From: Carya illinoinensis
Taxonomy: Eukaryota; Streptophyta; Magnoliopsida; Fagales; Juglandaceae
NCBI RefSeq assembly: GCF_018687715.1
Contig: NC_056755.1
Coordinates: 9,807,501-9,871,500 of the forward strand
Length of the DNA stretch: 64,000 nucleotides
Direction of reading: 5' to 3'
Part shown: positions 1-12,200 of the stretch, one piece after another
Layout of the letters: each line of letters starts with the position of its first letter
Numbering within the stretch: the first letter of the stretch is position 1
Position numbers and translations under genes: made by a program
Notes under the pieces: model-generated
Database searches by the model: none
The model's input: only the letters and a program-made list of their open reading frames with translations
What the model was told of the DNA's origin: nothing

Positions 1-1
1 T

Positions 2-2095
2 CCGAAAACAAAAAACTGGAAGATTAAGATGATCGTTGCGGAAAAGTCACCTAAACGAATAAGCCAACGTACAGCAGTGAAGTATCAAAATTTGATATTA
101 ATTGATAAAGAGGTATGATATTTGTTAGCATATACATTAAATTTATTTATTTATCTTTTTACGACATTTTTTGTTTAAAAAAATACAAAAATTATTTAAA
201 ATAATTAGTATAGTAAATTAATCCTCATAATTCTATATAATATACTACTAATCACAATTATTTTTATTATTGGTTCAGGGAAATCGAGTGCAGGCGACAA
301 TGTTTGGAACTGATATTGACCCCCGGGAGAACACTTTAAAAATTTTACAGTCCTATTATATCATCGATGCATATGTCAAACCAGTAGATCCAAAATACAA
401 AATTGGAGAATATCAATATCAATGGACCCTGAACTCAAAAACAATAATAGAAGATGTTCCACAGAACGAAGAGCAAATAGATGCACCAAAATATGAGATC
501 GTCCCATTCAAGGACTTGGAGGCTTATAGAGGGTCGATTGGAGAAATAGGTAATTTAATTTATATTTTATTATAAATTAATTATCAATAAATTAACATTT
601 CATATTCAAATATTTAGATATTTTAGCTGTCGCAATTAAAATTAAGCCAACTAAAGAGATAACGACAGCATCTGGACCAACAACGATCTAGGAGATATAT
701 GTTATTGATGAAAGGTAAAAAATTCTTATAACTTCTCATCTCTTTTATAATTGAATTCCAATATTAATTTAGGAATATTTTATTAACTCTTTTAATTATT
801 TCAATTTTGTAGCTTGAACCCCATATGTTTGACTATGTGGGGTTGATTTGTCCAAGACGAATGTAAGAAAATATCAGATATTATTGAAGATAAGCCGATA
901 ATACTTGGAACAAAAATATCCGTTGGATCATATAACGGTATTTATAATAATAAAACAACTTAGATATTTTTCCATATCGTATATACTAGCACTAATATTG
1001 ATGTCAATTTCATCAAAGGATTGTCTATATCATCACGCCCATCAAGTACCTTTATAATCAATCCCCTTCTTCCTGAGGCAGCTGCAATGAAGCAATGGTA
1101 ATTCTTGAAAATTAACAATTGCAAATTAATGCATTTTTATTAGAGTTATTTATGTGATTTATGTAATTTACATGTATATTTCATTTCCTTACATTATTAT
1201 TCATTTCTGAATTTTAAGGGCGGAGAATAACGATTTGATAATTAGAAGTATTATTGCAAGATCCTTGACCTACCCATCTGCACCACTGTCATCTGTTGGT
1301 ATTCGGGAAATTGTGAAGAATTGTGATATTGCAGGGTTGATTAAGGGTTTACAACCCATGGCGGTAAATATTATTTTATTAGTAATAATTTAAAATATTT
1401 ACACAAATATTCATTCTAAAAATTGATTATAATTTAATGCAGAAAGCAAAATTCTGGATAAAGGCGAAGGTAAATGTTATTGACTTCACCCAAGTTTTTT
1501 ATTACATATCATGCATTGGCTGTAATAAAGGAACTGGATATAAATACAATGAAACCTTCGTTTGTATGTATTGCAAAAACCAAGGGGTCTGCAAACCACG
1601 GTACGAATCTTACAATTTTAATTTAAAATTGATGTCTGATTTAATTCATAATTTAACACTATTCAAATTGAAATTAATATATTCAACGCATTTAAAGTGC
1701 TAGGGCATATGTTGAACTGGATGATAACACTGGAAAGCTAGCTGCTACTATGTTTGGTGAAGTAGCAGAACAGGCACTTGGTTGTTCAGCAGTTGAATTG
1801 ATGGAACGTGCTGGAGAGGTATCTCTTTAATTTTCCTTCAAAAGTTGAGTTTTGTTATAATGAATTAATTAAAAAAAATTGGTTTTTTTAATTAATTATG
1901 TAAAACTATTCAAAATTTATTTTGTAGGAAAATCGACCGTATGTTAAATGCATTGCGGAGAAATTATCAAAAAAAATTTGGAAGATTCAAGTCTACGCAG
2001 ATCTAGAGAAACTGAAGGAGAAAAAATATAGGCAATTTAATGTCATCTCTATTGAAGCGGTGGAAGATGAAGAAACTGCTGGATCGTCATGTTAG
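2..2095 (+). pseudogene. RPA70-like single-strand DNA-binding protein, C-terminal part, broken
   Basis: Nine exons can be joined with consistent phases: 2-112, 279-549, 618-714, 813-937, 1019-1097, 1219-1363, 1443-1600, 1704-1818 and 1928-2095. The product resembles the large subunit of replication protein A (RPA70; DUF223 and Rep_fac-A_C families). It has an OB-fold with RVQATMFGTDI, a second OB-fold with GTKISVGSYNG, and a third with a CxxC...CxxC zinc ribbon (CIGC...CMYC) followed by KLAATMFGE. RPA coats single-stranded DNA in replication and repair. Two stops interrupt the frame, TAG at 689-691 and TGA at 844-846, while all splice sites stay plausible, so this is a recently decayed copy. 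The N-terminus lies beyond the left edge. A host RPA1 paralogue is possible, but the Helitron-like end just downstream points to a transposon-borne RPA. Whether read-through or alternative splicing rescues it cannot be seen. Confidence 0.85.
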
Positions 2096-2321
2096 AATCA
2101 AAATAATCTCAAATAGCTTTCATAAAACTATGAGTGATGTTTATTTATAGGATCATGTTATAGATTCTATTAATGCTCTTCTTTTTTAATATATCACAAT
2201 GTTTCATTATTTATCAATTATATAAACATTACATCATTAGTTATTTAATTAACCAAAAATATTACATCTTTAGTAATAAAAAAATAATTCTTAACCAAAA
2301 AAATTATATATAAACTAAGCA

Positions 2322-2350
2322 AACGTGCATTGCACGTTACTTTCACATAG
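2322..2350 (+). mobile_element. Possible Helitron 3' terminus (hairpin plus CTRR-like end)
   Basis: An 8 bp stem (AACGTGCA / TGCACGTT, positions 2322-2329 and 2331-2338) is followed 12 nt later by CATAG at 2346-2350 and then a T. Plant Helitrons end in a short GC-containing hairpin about 10-12 nt before CTRR (usually CTAG) and insert before a T. The terminal tetranucleotide here is ATAG, or CTAG with an extra A, so the match is imperfect. It lies about 230 bp downstream of the RPA-like pseudogene, the expected position for a Helitron-carried RPA. Confidence 0.5.
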
Positions 2351-2599
2351 TATAAGTAAAAAAAGAGAAAAATAGTAATTAAATTGATTGAATTATAAGT
2401 TTTATTAGAATTTAAAAAATGAGAGATAAAAAATTGAATAAAAATATTAGAGAAATGATATTTGCAGTTACAAATGGCCCAAGTATCGCATATTTTTTTT
2501 TAAAAAAGTGAAGAAACATAAAATCTACATGAAAAAAATTATTTTTTAATAATTAATCCCACTCTTTTTCAAGAGGAGTGCATGGCCCTTGCACAACCC
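2351..2599. other. AT-rich spacer with no recognisable gene
   Basis: I see no coding or repeat structure here apart from homopolymeric A/T runs. Confidence 0.5.
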
Positions 2600-2619
2600 A
2601 TAACTATATATAGCATTAT

Positions 2620-3060
2620 TTTAAGTATTATAAAGTTAAAATATCATTGAAATATAATTTTTTAATATTATTTTTATTTTAAGATTTGAAAAAGTTGAAT
2701 TATTTTTGTATTTTATTTGAAAAAATTGTAATGATTAGGTAATAATTAGATGAAAAAATTAAAAATTGAAAAGCATTTGTATTTTAATGATGTTTAGAAA
2801 TGAGATGCATGAGATAAGATGAGATGGGACCTATTCTGAAACAACCCTTAGGTGATGCTTGGAGAATGAGATGAAATGATAAATCTGTGAATAATACTGA
2901 AACAACATATAATTTTTTTAATATTAGATTTATTTTGGAATTTGAAAAAATTGAATTTTTTTTTTATATTTTATTTGAAAGTTTGAGAAAGTTATAAGGA
3001 TTACTTTAAAAAAATTATAATAAAATACAAACACTTTCAAACTTATTATTACAACTTTTA
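2620..3060 (-). repeat. Two adjacent copies of the GATGAGATGAGATG-type MITE
   Basis: Copy one (about 2620-2848) ends in ATGAGATAAGATGAGATGGG, and copy two (about 2848-3060) begins GGTGATGCTTGGAGAATGAGATG. Both interiors have the family pattern: TTTTTAATATTATTTTTATTTT, then GAAAAAGTTGAATT, then TATTTTATTTGAAA, then AAATTGTAATGATTAGGT. They meet at an AACCCTTAGG junction. TTA/TAA flanks would fit a PIF/Harbinger (Tourist-like) MITE, but the superfamily is inference. Confidence 0.7.
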
Positions 3061-3644
3061 AATAAAGACACTCTATGGTCATGATAGGAATGTTTGGTAA
3101 TATTTGACCATAGAGTGCGTTTATTCAAATTTGTATAGCTAAAGAGATAAATGCAATATCTTGTTGGTCTCGATCACCTCATGACTACATGATTGCATGG
3201 TAGTGATGGCCATATATATATATATATATAGGACGTTGCTATGTCCACAGAAGATCTTCTGCCGATCAGTGCATTTCTCTTTTTTTCTTTTTTTTTAATT
3301 TTTCTTTTAACATTTTTTAAAACTATTTAAATATTTTTTAAAAATAAAAAAAATCACATATTCATTTAAAAACACTTACTTAATCACTAAGCAAAAAAAA
3401 AAATTCAAAAAAAAATTCAAAACAGTTTTCGGTAAAAAATTTCGGTAATCCCTTTCTGTGGGATTAGTGTTTTCCATATATATATATAATAGTTTCAACA
3501 AAATATCCAGTTCTTGACCGACCGTGGCAATAACTTGTGCTTAAATATAAATATTTACTAGTACTCCAGTATCATTAGCTATCGTTATAATTTTTTTAAA
3601 AAAAGAAAATAAACTCAAATGACCTTTTAAAATATATAATGAGT

Positions 3645-3805
3645 TTTGTTATATATATATAGTCACTTTTGCGTATTATTTACACATTTCAATGCTTATG
3701 TGATTAGCTAAAATAGTTATTTTATATTAAAAATAAATTAATTACATTAATGGAGTGTTTAAAAAGTACGTAAAGATGACTACACATATAATTTTTTATA
3801 TAACA
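3645..3805. repeat. Small MITE with imperfect terminal inverted repeats
   Basis: The left end GTTATATATATATAGTCACT and the reverse complement of the right end (GTTATATAAAAAATTATATG, then TGTAGTCATC) share a run that includes TAGTCA and CGTA, and the interior is pure AT. This is a typical non-autonomous plant MITE with diverged termini. I cannot assign the superfamily. Confidence 0.4.
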
Positions 3806-4723
3806 ATATAATAAAATACTTAAATATTGCAACTAAAAATTTAACAGTAAGTCGAAAAATATATATCGATCCCAATCAAGTATATTGGATGGATGGCTAA
3901 TGAAGCAACTCATAAGTTGGCTAGACATGCATGGCATCTTAAAAAGTGAATTATTGATCATGAAATTAATGCATGGCCGGGTACGTACTATAAAATAAAA
4001 CTTGTTGATTCATAATCATTATTTAATGAAATTCATCTAAATCGTCTTTATCATCCATATATACCATTATATCATTCAGTCCCATGCATGCATATTGTCA
4101 TCATCTTGGTATTAGTATCTTCATTTTCATGGCCGTCAGTGAAGCTGCAGTGGTACTTGACGTGATAATTCCAGCAAAAAATAATACAGAAAAGGTATAA
4201 ATTCTGATGTTTGAAATGTTGAATGAAATTTAGCATTATATTAATCTTGATCATCAGTTATGTTAATAGATATTAAAATAAAAAACTTCATGTCGGTTGC
4301 ATGCATGGCGTCCGATATAAATTAATATAGAATATAACGTACTCGACCTTTTCTTTTAAAAAAAAAAACAAATTCAAACCATCATCTTTGTAGTGAACAA
4401 GCTGCTCTGTCCACCGCTAATGGTAGTCACCCATTACCTCATGGGTGGTATGCCCGCAGCCCACCTGAACTGCATAGCCGCCAACATTGAGGGGGTGGAT
4501 CACGGGCCTCCTTAAGGAGGTTGGGCGAACCCTTAGGCACACGTACACTATTACTATGACATCTGAGGTTAGAAGAGATGGAAAGAGTAATAAAGTGGGG
4601 AAGACAAGTAAGAGTGTCATGGCAACGCTTCTGAGAACTCATCCAATTTGGATCTCCTAATGATATATAGCCTCAGGAGTCACTTTCAAGAGTTGCTCTT
4701 TTGGGTGCCACCGGTTGATATAT
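3806..4723. other. Intergenic DNA with an unexplained GC-rich block at about 4390-4700
   Basis: Most of the stretch is AT-rich with no gene signal. At 4390-4700 the composition changes to a GC-rich patch with short overlapping minus-strand ORFs. The sharp compositional edges suggest an old mobile-element fragment, perhaps LTR or untranslated sequence, but no domain or target duplication was found. Confidence 0.35.
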
Positions 4724-5780
4724 ATGTATTTTTAATATAAGTAAGAATAATTTTATTAGAAGAATAATTTTATTAGAAACTAATGTATATACGAAGGTCA
4801 TGTACACAGGTTGTATGCAAAAGAAAACACCACTCTACATTCTACGAATTAATAGAAAGTGACAAGAAAATCATGAGCAGATGTTCCATTGATCACTAAA
4901 GCAAAAAACTAAAGCTATAAGCAAAAAAGACTTCAGATTTGCTCCGAAGTATGCTCTTTATAATTAAAATACCACTTATTCTTTTACATCCAAATGCATC
5001 ACATAAGGCATAAAGGAATCATCTTCTAAACTACATTCAGTTGAGAATAATTGTAAAACCTGTTCTAACATGTAAGAAAATCAACCACTCTTAAACACAT
5101 CACTCAAGCCAAACCGACCCTACAAAAAATGTCATCTCACAAAGCTCTTGCCACCTCACAATACAAAAGTAAATTATCCACAATTTTTTTATGCTTGTTA
5201 TACATGAAACACCAATCCATAACTATAATATCATACTTCTTTAAATTGTCCAACATCAAAATTTTTCCAAGAGAGGGAGTCCATATGAAAAAAGCAACTT
5301 TGAAAGGCATGCGAGACATCCAAATTATAAACTTTTAAGAAAAATGAGGACTGTTCTAAAAAGTCTACAATTTGTAATATAATTGAACAATGGATTTTTT
5401 ACACCCCTTGGACTTCCACAACATCCTATTCACATCATTACTACCAAGCATCAAAGAGTAGAAAAAACTGAAGAAAGCTTAAACTTCATCAATTTCCTAA
5501 TCCTAAACAGTTCTAGTGAAGCAAACATCCCACTAAAGAGAGCCATTGGAACAACAATCAATTAAGATACAGAAGCATACCGATCATAAGCCAACCAAAA
5601 AAAAAAAATGGTTTGAACGTAAGACCCTTGACAACTTCAAAATATAATAACACAATCCTTAATGCTTGAATCTAATCACAATCCGAATCATAGAAGATGA
5701 GAGTTGCATATACAAAAGAAGACGAGAATGTGTAATAGAGCCATTATTAGCATTACCAACCAATAAGCCTAAAAGAAATC
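4724..5780 (-). mobile_element. Decayed LINE (L1-type) 3' fragment
   Basis: Read on the minus strand, the stretch 5320-5130 encodes the reverse-transcriptase zinc-binding segment (KVAFFIWTPSLGKI, then VDNLLLYCEVARAL). Further upstream, 5720-5640 encodes QALRIVLLYFEVVKGL, matching the palm/thumb region of plant L1 elements. The low-coordinate end has the TTTTATTAG-type A-rich tail of these LINEs in reverse. Many stops and frameshifts make it a dead, 5'-truncated copy. The full-length LINE at 12-17.7 kb carries the same motifs. Confidence 0.75.
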
Positions 5781-5782
5781 CA

Positions 5783-5836
5783 CCCCCCCCCCCCCCCCCA
5801 CAACAAAAATCCAAAAATTAAACCCCCCCCCCCCCC
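5783..5836. repeat. Two poly-C runs
   Basis: Pure C runs of 17 (5783-5799) and 14 (5823-5836) are separated by A-rich sequence. Runs of this length are unstable and prone to sequencing-length error. Confidence 0.9.
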
Positions 5837-6029
5837 AAAAAAAAGGAATGGCTCTGACCAACACCTCCATGATAATGGCGAAGAGGCCAGGCGAAAAATG
5901 ATCCCCTGTTTCAATTAAAAAAAAATGAACTCTTTGATTTAATACCCTAAAGCGTGAATGTAAAATTTGAAGTATAAAAAGTTTAGTTTATACAACTGAT
6001 CAAGATATGGTGCATGCGTAATTGCTACT

Positions 6030-6180
6030 AAGATAAGTCTCATTTATTTTCACAACTATTATTATCTTATCTAATTATTATAATTTTTTTAAATTTTCAT
6101 ACAAAATAAAATAAATAATTTAATTTTTATAAAATTTAATTCAAATTTTAATTTTTATCCACCTCGTCTCATCATAATAT
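6030..6180 (-). repeat. Diverged GATGAGATGAGATG-type MITE copy
   Basis: TTATCTTATCTAATTATTATAATTTTT, AAATTTTCATACAAAATAAAATAAATAATT and a CACCTCGTCTCATC end follow the family order in reverse. The copy lies just upstream of the PTB-like gene, so it may be part of its distal promoter. Confidence 0.55.
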
Positions 6181-6299
6181 GGACAAAAGGAACAACACCA
6201 GGTGAAAATGTGTTCTTTGTTTTGTCATGTTTCATATTCCCTAATCGCGAGGGGACAGGTAAAATTACATTAACGACCAGAACCTTTTTGGTTCGTTGT

Positions 6300-6913
6300 A
6301 CGAACAACATTAAATTCCAAATCTAGGGCTCCGAACCGTTCTCTCCCTTTCTCAGATGCACGCCAGCCACAGCTGAGACACTTATCTCAGATACATAAAT
6401 TCAAAGAGATCAACTTCAAAGCTGTCAAGCCCGCCAGTTTCACTGTAAGCTAATGTGATCGGCTTTTTCTCCAACCTTCTCCCAAATATGTTATTTTAGC
6501 ATTACGTTGAAGCTTCAATTTGCGTTTCATTCGATTCTTTGTGAGATTAGTATGCCCATTCCCTACAAGCTTTTGGGTTTTATTTTATGAATTTTTATTT
6601 ATGTTTTGTTCTTCTGTATCAGATAAATTTCTGTTCTTTTCTTTTTCGATTAACTTATAGTTCGGCTGCTGAGAAAATATCGAAGAAACCTGAGCTTTAA
6701 GTTTCAAATCAACGGAAAACTAGAGTTGTGTCCAAAAGCATTAAAAAAATTGCACGATTTTTGTACTTTTTTCGTTCAGTTTTTCTTGGTAGCCAGTCAG
6801 GGGCTAATGCTTTTCTTATATAGTTCTGTTAGTGTCAAATTATTATTCTGTTTTCTTTACGACATCAAAATATGTTTAACAAGTTTGGTGATTTATCACA
6901 GTTATTGACTAAG
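6300..6913 (+). promoter_or_regulatory. Likely 5' UTR and leader intron of the PTB-like gene
   Basis: The base composition becomes more balanced from about 6240. A possible non-coding first exon ends at 6444 before GTAAGC (TTTCACT/GTAAGC), and a candidate acceptor TTATAG ends at 6660. No convincing TATA box was seen. Exact transcript ends cannot be fixed from sequence. Confidence 0.4.
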
Positions 6914-9212
6914 ATGACAGAGCCTTCAAAGGTTCTTCATGTTCGAAACGTGGGTTACGAGATAACTGAGGTACTCTCGCATTGCAAAGAAAGTTCTCTC
7001 TGCTTTTGTATTGTTTCTGTATCGTATTGTTTAGTTTCATTCGTCTATTTGTATCTTCTTTCGATTTTCCAGAATGATTTGCTTCAACTGGTTCAACCTT
7101 TTGGGGTTGTTACTAAATCAGTGATGCTTCGTGCAAAGAACCAGGTTATTACTTTTGGCTCTAATACTTCTTTGGGAAAAATTAATGCTTCAGTGGATAT
7201 CTGCGTAGAAGGCTATGACAATGGAAAAACCTAATTTGTGTTAGTTTTATCTTATCATTTTAATACAGGCTCTTATCCAGATGCAGGATGTGGGATCCGC
7301 TGTCAATGTAATGCAATACTACGCAAATATTCAACCTAGTGTTCGGTAGAGTGTTTTCTGTCACAATTTCTATTTTTCTTGTATGCATACTGTGACAATA
7401 GGAGACTCCTTTTGGGGAGACCCCTTTGTCGGGTCACATGGTTGGGTGGCATGGGGATTAAACGTCAAAGTGTTTGTTATTTTTTTTTCTCATTTAATGT
7501 TATAGTGGAAAATTAAATGGGTGTTTGGTTATGTTAGGGGGAGAAATGTTTACATTCAGTTCTCTTCACATCAAGAACTGACTACAGTGGATCAGAACCC
7601 TCAAGGGCGCAACCAGGTTGGTGCTTAAATTTTGAATATCGTTCTATTTTTGTGGGTGCTCTTAGACCAATAATATTTTTCGCTGGCACATGTACTCATG
7701 CAGTAGCGAGACTTGCCTAGAAAGTCTAAATATAGACTTCTGTTTAAAGAATTATTTAATGATATAGATCTTCATCGATCTGTATGTCTTTACCTGTTTT
7801 TGTTGAGAGGATGATCAAATGCATGAGAAATTCCTTGAATGATTTTATGGACATATATACTTTGATACCATTCCATTAAAAATGGGTGTGGAAGCTGCAC
7901 ATAGATATATTTTTTGATAACCAAGAATGAAGTTTTATTGATTGGAAAGAGGCATAGCCCATATACACAACTTTTTCCTTTTAAATAAGACCCTGTTCAT
8001 ATGGTGCCTAATATTATAAAAAAAAAAGTAATGTTTTACATGCTTTATCAATATGTATGACTCTATATAAGTTTGAAATTGGAAACTAACTTCGTTATGA
8101 GTGAGCTCTCTATCTTGCTAGCTAATTGAATTGTTCTTCATAACCATCCATCTACTAAATCTGTTGCCTATTTGTTAAGATGTGAAACCACTCTAGAGGT
8201 ATGTAGTAATTGATACATTGTTTGATTTACCATATATTTTTTATTACTAAGCTAGATGTCAACTCATAGCATCACATGGATCTGTTGTTTACCCGGGTAA
8301 ATGAATGTTGCTTTTGCACTGTCTCTGGGTTCCTCGTCATCAAAAGATGTCAATACCTAGCAGGGGAGGGAGGGAGGGAAAATGATAGACGCCAAGCTTT
8401 CAAAGAAGAGGATGAAGTGGCTCAAGTTGGAGTTTAACCATATTGTAATATGTAACTATTTGTGTAAATATCTTACACTCAGATACTTGGCTCAATTAGT
8501 CTATGCCCTTTAGCCTGTATGACTTCATGTGAGAACCACTGGTACTTGCTCTGACAATTCTATTATTCAACCTACAACTTATATAGACAAATATGTGTTT
8601 CTGCATGTGTAATTTAGGTTGTAGGTGTTTCTCTTGCATATTACCAACATCATGTGTAGGTTAGATTATAGGTGTTTCCCTTGCATGTTACCGATGTCGC
8701 TATGTAATACCCACCTGCAATTTTAATAAAATTTTACCTGTAAAAAAGAAAGGTGTGTGGTGTGAATTTTTTATATAGAATGTTCTTTCGGTCAACTTTT
8801 TGTCCAAATGATCTTTCTAGATAATGGTTCATTGTTTCTTTTCTCCAAAAGACCACCTTCCTAGCTGTGGCAATTGTCTTGGAAACATATCCAAACATGC
8901 ATAAACATATGAATTATAATATTATTTTGTTAATTTTGTAAATGCAAATCAGTAAGTAATAAAGTAACTTTTATCATCTCTTAGATCTTTTCAATTTCTA
9001 TTTCTTGATATATTTAGCCCTCTCTCTCTCTTGTCTCTGCCGGTATATCACGAGGAACTTTCAGGATGCACCGCCTAATCGAATTCTCTTAGTCACTATT
9101 CATCACATGCTATATCCAATGACAGTGGAAGTGCTTCATCAAGTGTTTTCTCCTTATGGTTTTGTGGAGAAGATTGTCACATTTCAGAAGTCAGCTGGTC
9201 AGCTTCTTCAAG

Positions 9213-9288
<76 letters not shown>

Positions 9289-12200
9289 GTATATATTTTT
9301 TGTGCTGTGGGGAAGATAGTGTTGATGTTTTGGATATAGAGTACTGGAACTTTAACACATTGACTGTATCAGCTTAGCATATTCTTGAAGATTTCTCTGA
9401 CCTTATGCAAGGACTCATGACAGAAAAAGATCTTTCACAAATGTATTAAATACTGCTCCATTGGTCTGCAAATTTGTAGGTTTTCAAGCCCTTATCCAGT
9501 ACCAGTCACACCAGAGTGCCCTTTCTGCAATTGATGCACTTCAGGTGAGTGGGCTGATGAGTGCTTGCTTTTCTTGAAAGTTGGTTTTGCCCTCCTCTCC
9601 CACCCCCCCGGATTGGTTGAGCAAGAGTTTATTCTGATTAAAGATTCTAAACTTGGGCAACTCCTTTGTAGGGACGAAATATATATGATGGCTGTTGTCA
9701 GCTGGATATTCAGTTTTCAAAGTAAGTGCTATCATTTTAACAATCTCTTTTCAGTTTTCTTTACAGTATTGAGTCTTATGTTTTTGTTTATTATAAAATC
9801 AGCCTTTCTGAGCTACAGGTGAACTACAATAATGAGCGCTCCAGGTGTGTGTAAAGCATCTTAGCTTCATTCTGCTTTGTATTAACCTCAAGCTGTCCTG
9901 GCTAATTAACATTTGTAGCTAAATTTTTCCTTGTTCTGATTTTATTCAATGTGCAGGGATTTCACAAACCCAGCTCTACCTTCAGAACAAAAGGGCAGAT
10001 CCTCCCAAGTATATTCTTCTGTTGATATATTTGATAAAATAACTTGTAACATCATGATTGTTTTCACATTTTGGTTTCCACAACTTATCTCTTTATGTTT
10101 CTGATGATAGTCAGGGTATGGTGATGCGGGGGGCATGTATGGTCTTCAACCTCCTGCAACTAGGGCAGGTGCATTTTCGTGGTCCTTACTCTTTGTTTTG
10201 CCACCTATATATTATACAACTTTCAAATTACTGATAGATCTAATACATATTATCCGTTGCAGTAGCATTTCCACAGGTTTGTGTTGATCAAGCTTTTCTC
10301 TTGGCCTTTTCCAGGTTGTTCCGTTCATATCTGAGTGGTTTTACTAACTAATTGTTTTGTTTATGAGTACAAACGGTTACTATTTTAAGATGATAACCCT
10401 CTTTTTCCACAAGTTTGAGAGTTAAAAGATTAGTATATCATAGTAAGAAGTCGTATACATGACAAACTTGTAAAATGCCATTCCCAGTTTTATATTCATT
10501 ATAGATATTTTATTTTTATTTTTTCTCATGAATTCTTAGAGGCAAGGTATGTGTAATTTCAGTATTTTGTTTTCAATGTTTTGGTCACCATTCCAATGCT
10601 CCGTCCGCCATGCATAAGTTGAACATAAGCTTGTATGTAAAAAATGTCAAACTCTCAGAGACTTGATATATTTTTTCATAAATTTAATTGTAGATATTTT
10701 GTCAAGGTTTTCAGAATATCATCGTAGGCACAGCGCCCATGCCTGTTTTTAATTACATTCAATTCCATACGAGACAAACGCACTCCCCCAGATGGCTTAT
10801 TGATGCATGTTTGGGAATAAAGAAATTTTTAAAAACTTTTCAAAATTTTGTTAGCATCAATTGAAACATCTTTACACTAATACAACAACTATCAAAACAT
10901 CTTGCCTCGACTTCCACGGCAAACAAAAACCTAAAACAACTTTCACAAAACTCAAAAAAACCTCTCACAAAAATTCTTTCCAAACATATTTCCAGTGGGC
11001 CCCACCACTTTTTCAATCCCCAATAAAATCATCTCTCAATAACTTTCTCAATCCAAACATATTTTTATTGGGTCTCAACTAAGAAAGCTCAAAATGGTTG
11101 TTGTTGAAATGTTTAAATTTTTGTCAACAAATTTTGAACGGACTTTGACTGGTCAACTCTGGCACACGAGTGCCCAGTAATATATAGATATAGGGACAAA
11201 AAAAATGTAGATAACCTCGCAGTTACCAATTCTAATACTTTTCTGATGACCACTTTCATTGTTTTTGCTGAACACCTTATAGATGTGATTCTATTCATTC
11301 ACTTATAGTTATTTATCGATAAACCTTTTGCATTGTATCATTCTAGATGGGAGATGCTGCAGCCATCACAGCTGCCTTTAGTGGGAGCCTGCCTCCTGGA
11401 ATAAGTGGCACAAATGACAGGTGCACTGTCTTGGTCTCTAACCTAAATCCTGATGTAAGTGATGTTACTTGCATTTGTTTCCCATCCATTCCTTCTTTTG
11501 TAGTTCATTAATGCTATGAAAACATTCCTTTTTCAGAAAATTGATGAGGATAAGTTGTTCAATTTATTTTCCCTTTATGGAAACATTGTGAGGATTAAGC
11601 TTCTCCGTAGTAAACCAGATCACGCCCTTATTCAAATGGGAGATGGATTCCAGGCAGAGTTGGCTGTGCACTTCTTGAAGGTTAGATTTATTTTTCCCAT
11701 ATGTTCATTGTAATCCAAAGCAGAATTTCAATTACAATCAAATTCAAAAAATCACAGTTTAGGTCCTGTTAGTTTGACCAACAAAATTTGATGATATGCC
11801 ACATGAATTTCTTATGTGACAGCTGATATGGCAACAGCAGTCCACTTAAACATATAATCACATTTACTTAATTGTAGTTTTTCATATCTTGACATTTTTT
11901 TCAACCTAAAAATGTCAAGTACACATTTATTGATCGTGAAAATCTTTATGCTTTGCTGCCATTGCTGGCCCATCATCTATACATCTTATGTGAGTATGGT
12001 AAGTGTATAATTATGTTTTCAGCTATTTGGAATTACAATATCATTTATAAGATTTTAGATGCACCCTATTTTATATTGTTCGAGCTTTTATCAACCATAT
12101 GTATACAAAGAAGAGATGTAGAAGTTGAGGAAAACTTGTAATAGGGTTTTTGGCTGGGCAAGTTGTATGCATATTTTCTCTCCGTACACACGTAACTTTT

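Noticed and set aside
4417..4642. Two overlapping minus-strand ORFs in the GC-rich block
   Set aside because: Two frames are equally open and neither resembles a known protein. Retained only as an unassigned block.
9005..9377. ORFs with long Ser-Leu repeats
   Set aside because: They result from translating the (CT)n run and read through the exon 5 donor. Spliced reading gives a clean PTB protein.
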